Shown: positions 1 through 11,532, counted from the stretch's first letter. The stretch is 64,000 nucleotides of DNA from Brevundimonas bacteroides DSM 4726 (GCF_000701445.1 NZ_KL370782.1:183367-247366), one strand, 5' to 3'. The notes: a model not told the origin generated them from the sequence alone. Program-made: numbers and translations.

Positions 1-1
1 C

Positions 2-982
2 GCCGCCGAGGCCAAGCCCGAGCCCATCCCGGCCGCTGCCGCGCCGTCTGCCAACACCGGCTCGGCCGCCTTCAAAGCACCGGCGGGCGACGCCGTCCTG
101 TCGCCGGCGGTCCAGCGCGTGGTGACCGAGAACAACCTCGACCCCGCCGCCATCACGCCCACGGGTCCGAAAGGCAACATCACCAAGGGCGACGCGCTGG
201 CCGCCATCGGCGCGGCCGCTCCCGCTCCGGCGGCCGCCCCGGCCCCGGTGGCCGCCGCCGCCTCGGCCCCGCGCGCGGACCATCCGCGCGAGGAGCGGGT
301 GAAGATGACGCGCCTGCGCCAGACCATCGCGCGCCGCCTCAAGGAATCCCAGAACACCGCCGCCCAGCTGACCACCTTCAACGAGGTGGACATGACGGCG
401 ATCATGGCGCTGCGGAACCAGTACAAGGACGCCTTCGAGAAGGCCCACGGCGTGAAGCTGGGCTTCATGTCCTTCTTCACCAAGGCGGTGGTCCACGCCC
501 TGAAGGAGATCCCCGCCGTCAACGCCGAGATCGACGGCACGGACATCATCTACAAGAACCACTACGACATCGGGGTGGCGGTCGGCACCGACAAGGGCCT
601 GGTCGTGCCGGTTCTGCGCGACGCCGACCAGCTGACCCTGGCGGGCATCGAGAAGGGCATCGGCGAGCTGGGCAAGGCGGCGCGCGACGGCACGCTGAGC
701 CTCGACCAGCTCCAGGGCGGCACCTTCACCATCACCAACGGCGGCACCTACGGCTCGCTGATGTCCACGCCGATCCTGAACGCGCCCCAGTCAGGCATCC
801 TGGGCATGCACAACATCGTCCAGCGGCCGATGGCGGTGAACGGCCAGGTCGAGATCCGGCCGATGATGTACGTGGCGCTGAGCTACGACCACCGCCTGGT
901 CGACGGGAAGGAAGCCGTGACCTTCCTGGTGCGGGTCAAGCAGCTGCTGGAAGACCCGGCGCGGGCGCTGCTGGATCTGTAA
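2..982 (+). CDS. sucB: 2-oxoglutarate dehydrogenase E2 (dihydrolipoyl succinyltransferase), 3' part
   Basis: E2 subunit of the 2-oxoglutarate dehydrogenase complex; moves the succinyl group from lipoyl-lysine to CoA in the TCA cycle. The frame is open from base 2, so the start codon and the N-terminal lipoyl domain lie outside the window. Visible in order: an Ala/Pro linker, a peripheral subunit-binding domain (LSPAVQRVV ... [12 protein letters not shown]), a second Ala-rich linker, and the acyltransferase core with the catalytic YDHRLVDG motif (His and Asp). The C-terminal [12 protein letters not shown] resembles SucB more than pyruvate dehydrogenase E2. The next gene starts 3 bases after the stop, so they are probably co-transcribed. 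Confidence 0.95.
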   Translation, partial: AAEAKPEPIPAAAAPSANTGSAAFKAPAGDAVLSPAVQRVVTENNLDPAAITPTGPKGNITKGDALAAIGAAAPAPAAAPAPVAAAASAPRADHPREERVKMTRLRQTIARRLKESQNTAAQLTTFNEVDMTAIMALRNQYKDAFEKAHGVKLGFMSFFTKAVVHALKEIPAVNAEIDGTDIIYKNHYDIGVAVGTDKGLVVPVLRDADQLTLAGIEKGIGELGKAARDGTLSLDQLQGGTFTITNGGTYGSLMSTPILNAPQSGILGMHNIVQRPMAVNGQVEIRPMMYVALSYDHRLVDGKEAVTFLVRVKQLLEDPARALLDL

Positions 983-985
983 GGC

Positions 986-1408
986 GTGTCAGGGGGCGGG
1001 CCGTCCGATCAACTCGAGGTCGCTCGCTTCGCTACGCTGCCGGAAGGCGAATTGGCGGTTTCGTTCCTCCGCCAGCACAGCATCGACGCGCGGTTGCCGG
1101 ACCGCGATACGGCGACTGTAAACCCTGACCTTCTGTTCGCCTTGGGCGGCGTTCGCGTCTCCGCGCCCGACTTCCAGATTGGAGACGCTCGCCGCCTGAT
1201 CGCCCGCATGAGGGCGGGAGAGTTCTCCGGCGGCGACCTCGAGACGGACGAATGGATGCAGGACGCCACACCCGGAAAGGTCGGCGAACTGGACGAAGCC
1301 GAGATCAGCGGCGTCATGGGCTTGGCCAAGCGGGCGGGGGTGGTCGTCATCCTCCTTTTCGTAATCGTCTTCCCCTTGGCGAGCTGCGTTCTGTCTGTGC
1401 TCGGCTAG
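986..1408 (+). CDS. DUF2007-like signal-transducing membrane protein, hypothetical
   Basis: A 140-residue protein starting with GTG 3 bases after sucB. Residues 10-75 (VARFATLPEGELAVSFLRQ, then a VRVSAPDF segment) resemble the DUF2007 'putative prokaryotic signal transducing protein' fold, which reads as amino-acid sequence, short helix, strand and is often found as a small appended domain. A single hydrophobic helix close to the C-terminus (about residues 117-138, AGVVVILLFVIVFPLA) should anchor it in the inner membrane. Base composition is visibly less GC-rich than sucB or lepA. The function is unknown. The family assignment rests on pattern recognition only. Confidence 0.7.
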   Translation: MSGGGPSDQLEVARFATLPEGELAVSFLRQHSIDARLPDRDTATVNPDLLFALGGVRVSAPDFQIGDARRLIARMRAGEFSGGDLETDEWMQDATPGKVGELDEAEISGVMGLAKRAGVVVILLFVIVFPLASCVLSVLG

Positions 1409-1475
1409 GTTCGGACGGGACGCGCACCCGGCCGCATTGGCGCTCTGCCTGAGGCCATGCTAACCGCGCCGCACA

Positions 1476-3284
<1,809 letters not shown>

Positions 3285-3338
3285 AGGCCGTCGCCCGATA
3301 GTCCCTGTCGATTAGGTCCGTTCGGGCCGACGGTTGGA

Positions 3339-5006
3339 CTAGGCTCTCTGGGGCGCGCTGATGCCGGTCTCGTCCCGCGTCACCGCGAACGTCGCCACCG
3401 TGCGCGTCTCGAACGGCTTGGCCAGGATAGTGGAGACCGACTGCAGCTTCGCCTCCGCCCGCTCGGGCGTCAGGGTCAGCAGCAGATAGCCCTTGGCCGA
3501 CTGGTCGCAGAACACGACCTCGTCGTTGTTGGCGCTGAGCAGGGGGCCGAGCGGCAGGGGCGCGACGGCGTCGCCGACCGAGGGGCTGGAGATGGCGCTG
3601 GTGCCGAACTCCACCGCGCGGCGAGCTCCGGCGGAGTCCTTCAGCTCATTGACCCAATAGGCATGGCTGTCGCCCGCGAGCACGATCGGTTGGACCTCGG
3701 CCTCGGCGAAGGCGGCATACAGACGCTCGCGACCCGCCGGATAACCGTCCCAGCTGTCCAGGCTGAAGGGCACGCCCAGCCTGTAGAGCTGTATGACCTG
3801 GCGGATGCCGGGCTGGACCGCCTCGGGCAGCCCCGAGATCAGGCCCTCGATCTGGGCGTCGGAGGCGATGCGGGTGATGTCGGGGCCGTTGACGCGGGCC
3901 ATGACGATCTGGTTGCCCAGCACCTGCCACGGCTTGCCCGCCGACTTCGAGGCGGTCAGCACCCCCTTCAGCCAGTCGCGCTGGGGCTCGCCCAGCAGGT
4001 CGCGCTCGGGCGCGGCCAGGGTGCGGCGGAAGGCCTCGACGTCGGGACGGCCGTCCACGACCGGCATGTCGATCTCATAGTCCAAGGGCTTGGCGCGGTT
4101 CAGCAGCCGGGTCTCGACCATCGCCAGGGTCGCCAGGTCGCCGAACTCGAAGCTGCGGTTGACGTGCTCAAGCGAGAGGCCGCCCGCCGGCTCGCGGATC
4201 GGCATCCACTCATAATAGGCGCGAAGGGCGGTGGCCTTCTTGGCGGCGAAGTCGCCCTCGGTCTCGGGCTGGTGGTTCTCGGCGCCCTGCATCCAGGCGT
4301 CGTTGGAGACCTCATGGTCGTCCCACACGCAGATGAAGGCGGCGCGCGCATGGGCGGCCTGGAGGTCGGGGTCGGACTTGTACTGGGCGTGACGCAGCCG
4401 GTAGTCCTCAAGCGTCAGGATTTCGCGTGGCGGCTGGTGCAGGCGGCTCAGCTGGACGCCGGTCGCGCCGCCGTAGTCGTTCTCGCGCGCGCCATACTCA
4501 TAGATGTAGTCGCCGAGGTGGATGACGGCATCCAAGCGCGGCTCGGCCGCCATGGCCTCCCAGGCGTTGAACAGACCGCCGGGATAGAGCTGGCAGGAAG
4601 CGACGCCGAGCACGACGTCGGCGGTCGCGCCCGATGGCAGGGTACGGACCCGGCCGGTCGGGGAAACGACGTCGCCGACCCGGAAGTCATACCGGTATTC
4701 GACACCGGCCCGCAGGCCGCCCGCGATGACCTTGACCGTGAAGTCCCGCTCCGGAGAGGCCTCGGCCGTCCCTGATGCAACGACGCGCTCGCCGTCCATG
4801 ACCCGCCAGGCGACGGGGATGGCGCCTGAGACGTCCGTGCCCGGAGTCACGCGGGTCCAGAGGACCACACTGTCGGAATGAGGATCGCCCGACGCGACGC
4901 CGTGCAGGAAGGCGACCGCCACAGCCTGTTTCGGCGCAGCGACTGCCGGGGCGGCGAGGGCCCCGGCTCCGAGACCGGTGAGAAGGCCGCGACGGTCTAT
5001 GCGCAT
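3339..5006 (-). CDS. phoD: PhoD-family alkaline phosphatase/phosphodiesterase, Tat-exported
   Basis: Secreted Ca/Fe-type phosphatase that releases phosphate from phosphomonoesters or diesters. The N-terminus is a twin-arginine signal (MRIDRRGLLTGLGAGALA). It is followed by the PhoD N-terminal beta domain (FLHGVASGDPHSDSVVLWTR) and the metallophosphatase domain with VASCQLYPGG (the metal-ligand Cys typical of PhoD), HLGDYIYEYG, VWDDHEVSNDAW and LAGDSHAYW. The length of 555 residues fits the family. It lies 2 bases downstream of a TonB-dependent receptor on the same strand and is very likely in one operon with it, suggesting uptake of an organophosphate-derived ligand or its product. No Pho box was identified. 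Confidence 0.93.
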   Translation of the reverse strand: MRIDRRGLLTGLGAGALAAPAVAAPKQAVAVAFLHGVASGDPHSDSVVLWTRVTPGTDVSGAIPVAWRVMDGERVVASGTAEASPERDFTVKVIAGGLRAGVEYRYDFRVGDVVSPTGRVRTLPSGATADVVLGVASCQLYPGGLFNAWEAMAAEPRLDAVIHLGDYIYEYGARENDYGGATGVQLSRLHQPPREILTLEDYRLRHAQYKSDPDLQAAHARAAFICVWDDHEVSNDAWMQGAENHQPETEGDFAAKKATALRAYYEWMPIREPAGGLSLEHVNRSFEFGDLATLAMVETRLLNRAKPLDYEIDMPVVDGRPDVEAFRRTLAAPERDLLGEPQRDWLKGVLTASKSAGKPWQVLGNQIVMARVNGPDITRIASDAQIEGLISGLPEAVQPGIRQVIQLYRLGVPFSLDSWDGYPAGRERLYAAFAEAEVQPIVLAGDSHAYWVNELKDSAGARRAVEFGTSAISSPSVGDAVAPLPLGPLLSANNDEVVFCDQSAKGYLLLTLTPERAEAKLQSVSTILAKPFETRTVATFAVTRDETGISAPQRA

Positions 5007-5008
5007 GG

Positions 5009-7576
5009 TCAGTAGCTCACGGTCAGGTTGACGCCGTAGGTCTGGGGTTCGCCGGCGATGAAGGTGGGCAGGCCCAGGCCGTCGCCGGTGTTGCCCGCGT
5101 CCTTGAGGAAGTCCTCGTCCAGCAGGTTGTCACCGAACGCCTCGACCGACCAGTTGCCCTGATCGGGCGTGTAGCGGACGCGCAGGTTCAACAGGCCATA
5201 GCTGTCCTGGAGCTCGTCCACCGCGCGGTCGGGCACGAAGTTGGAGGTCTGCAGGCTGGTGCGGTCGTTGTCGTTGTCGAAGAAGATCTCCGACTGCCAG
5301 GTGTAGGTCGGCTGGACCTCAACAGCGCCGCCCGCGACGGGGATCGACCACAGGGCGCCCAGGCTGAACTTGTGATCCGGCGACAGGCGGAAGCGGTTGC
5401 CGTCGAAGATGCCCGCCTGGAAGCGCGAGTGGTTGTAGCCATAGGTGCCGTACAGATCGAGCGTGTCGGTCGCCGACCACACGACCTGGCCCTCGAAGCC
5501 GTAGCTCTCGGCCTCGCCGGCGTTGGTGGTGATGAACTGGGTGCCGACCTGAACCGTCGTCTGGAAGTTCTGGTAGTCGTAGAAGAAGACCGCGCCGTCC
5601 AGCCGCAAGGCGCCGTCGGCGAGCACGGTCTTCAGGCCGACCTCGTAGCTGTCGACCGTCTCTTCCTCGACCTCGTTGAACACCGGCGCGCCGAAGGGCG
5701 TGGTGGGCACGCCGACGGCCAACACCGCCGGACGGCGGCCCCGGGCGTAGGTGGCATAGACGCTGGCGTCCGTCGTGATTTCGTAACGGCCGGTCAGACG
5801 CCAGGTGAAACCGTCGTCCTCCAGCGAGCGCTCGCTGAACTGGCCGTTGCCGGCGGTCGGCTGGAACGTCAGGCCGAACAGGGGGAAGGCGGCGCTGGCC
5901 GGCGCATTGGCGGCGCCCGGCGTGGCCAGCTGCGTGACCAGACCGGTGGCGAAGGCCCCGAGCTGGGCGGCCTGGGCCAGGGCGGCCGGCGTGCCCTGGG
6001 CGATCAGGGCGTTGATCTGGCCCTGAACCTGGACGAGAGCCAGAAGGCCGCCCGCGATCGAGCGGCCGTTCACGACGGTCGAGGCGAAGGCCGACGTCTT
6101 TTCGTCCGATGTGTAGCGAACGCCAGCGGCGAACTCCCAGCGGTCGGTCGGCTTCCAGGTCAGGTCACCGAAGATGTCGAAGCTGTCGAGCTCGGTCTCG
6201 GTAATGGCGTTCTCGATGTGGCTGGCCTTGAGGTTCGCTGCAATGCCGGCGCGCGCCGGGGCCGGAATGCCGAAGCCCGCCAGCAACGGCTGGAGAAAGG
6301 CCTGCGACCCATAGACCGACCGGGGCAGGGCGGTGGTGCCGACCGTGGTCGGGCTGCCGTCCAGGATGCCGGCCAGCTGGGCGAGCGCGATCCTTTCGTC
6401 GATCTCGATGGGCGAGGAGGAATCGTTGTCTTCGCGGAAGTAGCCGGCCCCGATGAAGCCCGACCACTGGCCGCCGTTGTCCCAGTTCAGACGCAGCTCC
6501 TGGCTGAACTGCTCGCCGTTCGAGATACCGATGCCGGTCAGGATGGGGAGCGAGATGCCGTCCGGATCGAAGGTCTCGGCGGTCTCGAAGCTGCGGACCG
6601 CGGTGATGGAGTTCAGCGTCAGGCTGTCGGACAGGTCATAGCGGATCAGGCCGGTCACGCCCCAGACTTCGCGGTCGATGCCCAGGCTGGCCCCGCCCGG
6701 AATGTTCGAGCCCGGCGTCAGGGCCGCGCCGTCCGACGGATTGCGGCCGCCCAGCACCGCGCCCGTGTTCGGATCCTGCGCGTCGTAGAAGATGGAGCGG
6801 AAGCTGACGCCCGACGGTTTGTCCTGCTGGTAGTTGGCGATCAGGTCGAAGCGGAAGGCGTCGGTCGGCTCATAGGCGAACGATCCGCGGACGGCCTGGG
6901 TGTCGACGCCGTTGTAGTCCGGTCCGCCCAGCAGGTTCTCGATGTAGCCGTCGCGGCTCTTCAGCCGCGCGGCGAGCCGGAACGCGCTCGTGTCAGACAG
7001 CGGGGCGTTCAGCATCAACTCGCCCATCAGATAGTTCAGATTGCCGAACCCAGCGCGCAGCTCGGCGTCGAAGCCGTCGATGTCGGCCTTGTTCTGGATG
7101 ACGTTGACGGCGCCGATCAGGGCGCCCCGGCCATACAGGGTCGACTGCGGCCCCTTCGCCACCTCGACCCGCTCGATGTCGAACAGTTCGACGAAGGCGC
7201 CGGGCGCGCGCGAGATCGACACGCCGTCCTGATAGATCGACACGCGCGGCTCGTCAGCGGCGCCAGTCGAGTCCGAGGTGATGCCCCGGATCACGAAGCC
7301 CGGGTTGTTGGGCGACTGGTTCTGAACGACCAGGCCCGGCACGAAGGCCGACAGCTCCTCGAAGTCCTGGACGCCCAGGCCATCCAGGAATTCGCCATTG
7401 TAGGCGGTCAGGGCGAAGGGGACCTCGATCGGGTCCTGGGCGCGCAGCTGGGCGGTGACGATCACCTCCTCAAGCTGGGTCGGATCCTCCTGGACTTGGG
7501 CCTGGGCGGCCGTGGCGACGGCGGAAGCGGCGACGGCGCCCATGAGTACGGCGCGCGTGTTGAAGCGGTTCAGCAT
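5009..7576 (-). CDS. TonB-dependent outer membrane receptor, first gene of the phoD operon
   Basis: Outer membrane active transporter of 855 residues. It has a signal peptide ending in AAQAQ, a TonB-box-like stretch (QLEEVIVTAQ), the plug domain with VSIYQDGVSISRAP and VEVAKGPQSTLYGRGA, and a 22-strand type barrel ending in an aromatic C-terminus (YGVNLTVSY). About residues 510-560 hold a long Ala/Gln-rich insertion between barrel strands, likely an extracellular loop. The substrate cannot be read from sequence. The 2-base gap to phoD suggests a phosphorus-containing compound, which is inference from context. Confidence 0.94.
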   Translation of the reverse strand: MLNRFNTRAVLMGAVAASAVATAAQAQVQEDPTQLEEVIVTAQLRAQDPIEVPFALTAYNGEFLDGLGVQDFEELSAFVPGLVVQNQSPNNPGFVIRGITSDSTGAADEPRVSIYQDGVSISRAPGAFVELFDIERVEVAKGPQSTLYGRGALIGAVNVIQNKADIDGFDAELRAGFGNLNYLMGELMLNAPLSDTSAFRLAARLKSRDGYIENLLGGPDYNGVDTQAVRGSFAYEPTDAFRFDLIANYQQDKPSGVSFRSIFYDAQDPNTGAVLGGRNPSDGAALTPGSNIPGGASLGIDREVWGVTGLIRYDLSDSLTLNSITAVRSFETAETFDPDGISLPILTGIGISNGEQFSQELRLNWDNGGQWSGFIGAGYFREDNDSSSPIEIDERIALAQLAGILDGSPTTVGTTALPRSVYGSQAFLQPLLAGFGIPAPARAGIAANLKASHIENAITETELDSFDIFGDLTWKPTDRWEFAAGVRYTSDEKTSAFASTVVNGRSIAGGLLALVQVQGQINALIAQGTPAALAQAAQLGAFATGLVTQLATPGAANAPASAAFPLFGLTFQPTAGNGQFSERSLEDDGFTWRLTGRYEITTDASVYATYARGRRPAVLAVGVPTTPFGAPVFNEVEEETVDSYEVGLKTVLADGALRLDGAVFFYDYQNFQTTVQVGTQFITTNAGEAESYGFEGQVVWSATDTLDLYGTYGYNHSRFQAGIFDGNRFRLSPDHKFSLGALWSIPVAGGAVEVQPTYTWQSEIFFDNDNDRTSLQTSNFVPDRAVDELQDSYGLLNLRVRYTPDQGNWSVEAFGDNLLDEDFLKDAGNTGDGLGLPTFIAGEPQTYGVNLTVSY

Positions 7577-7733
7577 GACAGTCCCCCGAGTGATGACTTC
7601 GCACCTAACGGGGGTTCGCGGCGCGCGTGTTACGGCGCTGCGGCTATGCGGTGACGCTTCGACCGTATGCGGACGCTTCCATCACAGAGCGTCTGACCCT
7701 GAGGTCGAGGGGCGCGAACCGCTGAACACCAGA

Positions 7734-8618
7734 TCATCGCCCGAAGACGTCGACGCCTATGGCCCCGTCCGAGGATAGCCAGGCGCGCTTCATGCCCTGG
7801 CTGTTGAAGGGGTCGGCGTGGCGGCCGTGGCGGTCCAGCGCGATCAGGCCGCCGTCGCCGCCCAGCGCGCCGATTTCGTCGATGACGGCCCGGGCGGCGT
7901 GGTCGACGGGGCTGCCTGAGCGGACGCGCCAGCTGACCTGGGCGGCGGCGGCGGTGCGGAGGAAGTATTCGCCCTGGCCGGTCGAGGAGACGGCGACGTC
8001 GGTGTCGGCCCAGACCCCGGCGGCGGGGATGGGGGTGTCGCCGACGCGGCCGGGCAACTTGCCGAAGACGCCGCCGGTCGAGGTGGCGGCGGCGAGACGG
8101 CCCTGGTCGTCCAGGGCGCAGCAGCCGACGGTTCCATGGGCGAGTTGGGGGGCGTGGCCGGGCGGGTGGTTGTCCTCGCCCTGGCCGGCGCGGGTGAACC
8201 AGGCGTCCGGGTCGTCGATGGGGTCGAGGTTCTGTTCGGCGGCGAAGCGGGCCGCGCCGGACCCGGCCAGCAGGACGTGGGGGGTGTGGTCCATGACGGC
8301 GCGGGCGGCGCGGATGGGGCTGCGGTAGCCCTGAAGCGCGGCGACCGCGCCGGCGCGGCGGCTGGGGCCGTCCATCAGGCTGGCGTCCAGTTCATACTCG
8401 CCCGCGAGGTTGGGGGAGGAGCCGCGTCCGGCGACGTAGAGGCCGCTCTCCTCCAGCATGACGACCGCCTCGACCACGGCGTCGAGCGCGGACAGGCCGT
8501 CGGTCAGGCGGGCGGCCATCGTTTCGACCACCTGGCGCATGTGGACGATCTCGGCGGAATAGTCGCGTGAGCGGCGGGCGCCGGCGCCGCCGTGCAGGAT
8601 GAGGGCGGGGGCGGGCAT
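7734..8618 (-). CDS. Isoaspartyl peptidase / type III L-asparaginase
   Basis: Ntn-hydrolase that cleaves isoaspartyl dipeptides and L-asparagine. The start at 8618 (MPAPALILHGGAGA) is preceded by a GGAGAG ribosome binding site; a longer open frame continues upstream to 9062 but that part is antisense to the next gene and looks non-native. Features: the HGGAG N-terminal motif, the autocleavage/nucleophile region HGTVGCCALDDQGR with the catalytic Thr at the start of the beta chain, then ATSTGG and the second substrate-binding loop. At 294 residues it has family length. It is divergent from the quinone oxidoreductase at 8728. Confidence 0.92.
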   Translation of the reverse strand: MPAPALILHGGAGARRSRDYSAEIVHMRQVVETMAARLTDGLSALDAVVEAVVMLEESGLYVAGRGSSPNLAGEYELDASLMDGPSRRAGAVAALQGYRSPIRAARAVMDHTPHVLLAGSGAARFAAEQNLDPIDDPDAWFTRAGQGEDNHPPGHAPQLAHGTVGCCALDDQGRLAAATSTGGVFGKLPGRVGDTPIPAAGVWADTDVAVSSTGQGEYFLRTAAAAQVSWRVRSGSPVDHAARAVIDEIGALGGDGGLIALDRHGRHADPFNSQGMKRAWLSSDGAIGVDVFGR

Positions 8619-8727
8619 GGACGTCTCTCCTGCGATACGCGTTCGGCCTCTTTGACGGCGGGCCGGGGGCTGATTAGCGTTCCGGAGAAGCGCGCGCCAC
8701 GGGGGCGGCGCTCCGGAAGGTTCATTC

Positions 8728-9729
8728 ATGCGCGCTGTGTTGTCCAAGACCGTTGGCGGTCCGTCCTCGCTGGTCGTGGAGGACATCCTCGATCCGACGC
8801 CCAAGGCCGGCGAGGTGGTGATCGAGGTCAAGGCGGTGGGCATCAACTTCCCCGACACCCTGATCATCGAGGACAAGTACCAGTTCCGCCCCGAACGCCC
8901 CTTCGCCCCCGGCGGCGAGGTCGCGGGCGTGATCGAGGCGGTCGGCGAGGGCGTGAAGGGCCTGTTCAAGGGCGACCGGGTCATCGCCGTGCCGGGCTGG
9001 GGCGGGCTGGTCGAACGGATCGCGGTGCGCGCCGACAGCGTCATCAAGATGCCGGACGGCATGGGGTTCGAGGAGGCGGCGGCGCTCGTGCTGACCTATG
9101 GGACCGCCTACTATGCGCTGAAGGACCGGGCGGGGCTGAAGGCTGGCGAGAACCTGCTGGTGCTGGGCGCGGCGGGCGGCGTGGGGGCCGCGGCTGTGGA
9201 GCTGGGCAAGGCGATGGGGGCCCATGTCATCGCCGCGGCCTCGACCGCCGACAAGGTTCAGTTCGCGCTCGAGCTGGGGGCCGACAACGGCCTGATCTAT
9301 CCCTCAGGGGCCATGGACAAGGCGGCGCAGAAGGAGCTGTCGGGCGAGCTGAAGCTGGCCTCGGGGCGCGATGGGCCCGACGTCGTGTTCGACGGGGTGG
9401 GCGGCGACTACGCCGAGCCGGCTCTGCGGGCGATGGATTGGGGCGGGCGGTATCTGGTGATCGGCTTCCCGGCGGGGATTCCCTCCTTTCCGCTCAATCT
9501 GACGCTGCTCAAGTCGGTGTCGGTGGTGGGGGTGTTCTGGGGGGCCGCGGTGGCGCGCGATCCCGAGGGGCACAAGGCCAACATGGCCAACCTGATGCGG
9601 CTGTGGTCCGAAAAGAAGATCAAGCCGCGCGTCAGCCGCACCTTCCCGCTGGAGCGCGCCCACGAGGCGATCCAGGCCCTGTCGGATCGGACCGTCATGG
9701 GCAAGGTGGTGGTGACGAACGAGGATTGA
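8728..9729 (+). CDS. NADPH:quinone oxidoreductase-like MDR enzyme
   Basis: Zinc-free medium-chain dehydrogenase/reductase of 333 residues, cytosolic. The N-terminal GroES-like domain (residues 1-120) carries NFPDTLIIEDKYQF and PGGEVAGVIEAVG; the Rossmann domain has LVLGAAGGVGAAAVELGKAMGA, the nucleotide-binding motif of the QOR family. The zinc ligands of alcohol dehydrogenases are absent. The ribosome binding site GGAAGG precedes ATG. In related bacteria this subgroup is often annotated as acryloyl-CoA or quinone reductase; the substrate is not predictable here. Confidence 0.9.
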   Translation: MRAVLSKTVGGPSSLVVEDILDPTPKAGEVVIEVKAVGINFPDTLIIEDKYQFRPERPFAPGGEVAGVIEAVGEGVKGLFKGDRVIAVPGWGGLVERIAVRADSVIKMPDGMGFEEAAALVLTYGTAYYALKDRAGLKAGENLLVLGAAGGVGAAAVELGKAMGAHVIAAASTADKVQFALELGADNGLIYPSGAMDKAAQKELSGELKLASGRDGPDVVFDGVGGDYAEPALRAMDWGGRYLVIGFPAGIPSFPLNLTLLKSVSVVGVFWGAAVARDPEGHKANMANLMRLWSEKKIKPRVSRTFPLERAHEAIQALSDRTVMGKVVVTNED

Positions 9730-9768
9730 CCTGAAGAGCTGCCGCTCGGCGCACGGCGGCGCGCTGCC

Positions 9769-10173
9769 CTAGCTCAGTCCCCCCGCGAGGCGTTTCAGGG
9801 CGCGCTCGGCCGCCTCGCGGTGCTTTTTCTTCACATTGGCGCCGAGGGTGGCGATCAGGGCGGTGATGACTGCCGCGTCGTCGGTGAAGCCGATGCCGGC
9901 GAGCACGTCGGGGATGGCGTCGGTCGGCAGGACGAAATAGGCCAGAGCACCCATCATGATCCCCTTGGCCGCCAGCGGCGTCTCGGGGTCGCGGGCGGCG
10001 TACCAGACGCTGACCAGACGGTCGGCGAAGGGGATGCGCGCGGCGACGCGGCCGAGCTTGGGCCAGAAGGCCGTGCGGACACGCTGCTCGTTGACGCGCT
10101 GGACGGCGGGCAGCAGCGCCTTGTCCGGGTCGATGGCGTCTTCGGGCGACGTCGGGTTTGCGTTTGCGGTCAT
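9769..10173 (-). CDS. YkvA-like DUF1232 membrane protein
   Basis: Small protein of 134 residues with the DUF1232 signature YFVLPTDAIPD inside a hydrophobic segment (about residues 75-100), flanked by a second short hydrophobic stretch (FTDDAAVITALIATLGA). The DUF1232 domain is typically a single hairpin of membrane-associated helices; no biochemical function is established. It is divergently arranged with the SDR gene at 10228, the 54 bases between them holding both promoters. Confidence 0.88.
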   Translation of the reverse strand: MTANANPTSPEDAIDPDKALLPAVQRVNEQRVRTAFWPKLGRVAARIPFADRLVSVWYAARDPETPLAAKGIMMGALAYFVLPTDAIPDVLAGIGFTDDAAVITALIATLGANVKKKHREAAERALKRLAGGLS

Positions 10174-10227
10174 GGCGGCTAAATCCCCCCAACTTCGACG
10201 GGTTCAGACAACATAGGGACGGACGCC

Positions 10228-11010
10228 ATGAAACTCGACAGCGGCATTTCTGCGGTGGTCACGGGCGGGGCCTCGGGGCTGGGCGAAGGCACGGCGCGGG
10301 CGCTGGCGAGCCACGGCGTCAAGGTCGCCCTGTTCGACATGAATGCGGAGCGTGGCGAGGCGATCGCCAGGGAGATCGGCGGGGTGTTCTGCGCCGTCGA
10401 CGTGACCGACGACGCCTCGGTCGCGGCGGGCTTTGACAAGGCCCGCTCGGCGAACGGACAGGAGCGTCTGGTGGTCAACTGCGCCGGCATCGCCACCGGC
10501 CAGAAGACGGTCAGCCGCAAGAAGGACACCGGCGAGATCCGCACCCACGACATGGCCAGCTTCGAGCGCACCATCCGCGTCAATCTGTTCGGCACCTTCC
10601 GCGTGCTGAGCCAGTCGGCGGCGGGGATGATCACGCTCGACCGCATGGACGACGGGGAGCGCGGCCTGATCGTCAACACGGCCTCGGTGGCGGCCCAGGA
10701 CGGTCAGGTCGGCCAGGCGGCTTATTCGGCGTCCAAGGGCGGCGTCTATGCCATGACCCTGCCGATCGCGCGGGACCTGGCCCAGGAAGGCGTGCGGGTG
10801 AACACCATCCTGCCGGGCATCATGTGGACGCCAATGATGGCGGGCATGGACCAGAAGATCCAGGACGCGCTCGCGGCGCAGATCCCCTTCCCCAGCCGCT
10901 TGGGCACGCCGGCAGACTATGCGTCGCTGGTGCTGGAGCTGGCGAGGAACGTCTACATCAACGGCGAATGCATCCGCCTGGATGGCGCGATCCGGATGGC
11001 GCCGCGCTGA
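10228..11010 (+). CDS. SDR family dehydrogenase, HSD10-like (3-hydroxyacyl-CoA type II)
   Basis: Classical short-chain dehydrogenase of 260 residues using NAD. The cofactor motif is TGGASGLGEGTA (residues 11-22), the active-site tyrosine lies in AYSASKGGV, and VNTILPGIMWTPMM follows. The overall pattern, including the C-terminal YINGECIRLDGAIRM, matches the HSD17B10-like group that oxidises 2-methyl-3-hydroxybutyryl-CoA and 3-hydroxyacyl-CoA in isoleucine and fatty acid breakdown. That role fits with ETF, mutAB and two acyl-CoA dehydrogenases elsewhere in the window. It converges on a small secreted protein 6 bases away. Confidence 0.9.
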   Translation: MKLDSGISAVVTGGASGLGEGTARALASHGVKVALFDMNAERGEAIAREIGGVFCAVDVTDDASVAAGFDKARSANGQERLVVNCAGIATGQKTVSRKKDTGEIRTHDMASFERTIRVNLFGTFRVLSQSAAGMITLDRMDDGERGLIVNTASVAAQDGQVGQAAYSASKGGVYAMTLPIARDLAQEGVRVNTILPGIMWTPMMAGMDQKIQDALAAQIPFPSRLGTPADYASLVLELARNVYINGECIRLDGAIRMAPR

Positions 11011-11016
11011 GCGGGT

Positions 11017-11532
11017 TTACTCCGGCGTGGCTTCGTCCACATCGGCTTCGGCCTCGGTGACGGCTTCGGCGGCCTGGTCAAGCGCGTACTGGGCGACGAG
11101 ACCGTAGGTCTGAATGTGCTCGGGATCCTGGGACGCCCAGGCGCCGTTGGTCGCCATGCCGACGCCGCCCTGGATGGCGGCCTGAACCTCGGGATCGTTC
11201 AGGGCGTCGGCGACGAGGGCCTCGACGTCGATGTCGGCCAGGGCCTGCTGGGCGATGGCGCCGGCGTGACGGCTGATCTCGGCGGTGAAGCGGCTGACTT
11301 CGGGGGCGTATTCGGCCCACAGGGCGCCGATGCGCTGGTCGCGCTGGTCTTCGGTCAGGCTCTCGTCCTCGGCGATGGCCTCGGCGCGTTCGCCGAAGGC
11401 CTCCATGCGGGCTTCGAAGGCTTCGGACGCGGCCTCGATAGCGCGTTCGGCCTCGGTCTCGGGGTCGGACGCCAGGGCGGCGTTGAGCGGCAGGACCGCG
11501 AGGGCGGCGGCGAGGCTAAGGACGCGGATCAT
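11017..11532 (-). CDS. Secreted Glu/Ala-rich helical protein, hypothetical
   Basis: A 171-residue protein with a clear Sec signal peptide (MIRVLSLAAALAVLPLNAALA) and a mature part dominated by charged alpha-helix (FEARMEAFGERAEAIAED ... LTEDQRDQRIGALWAEY). No catalytic motif is visible. Its size, signal peptide and helical Glu/Ala make-up resemble the protein at 12018-12470, and a shorter secreted protein lies between them, so this may be a small divergent family of periplasmic proteins. Function unknown. The leader GGGAGCC precedes the ATG. Confidence 0.82.
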   Translation of the reverse strand: MIRVLSLAAALAVLPLNAALASDPETEAERAIEAASEAFEARMEAFGERAEAIAEDESLTEDQRDQRIGALWAEYAPEVSRFTAEISRHAGAIAQQALADIDVEALVADALNDPEVQAAIQGGVGMATNGAWASQDPEHIQTYGLVAQYALDQAAEAVTEAEADVDEATPE

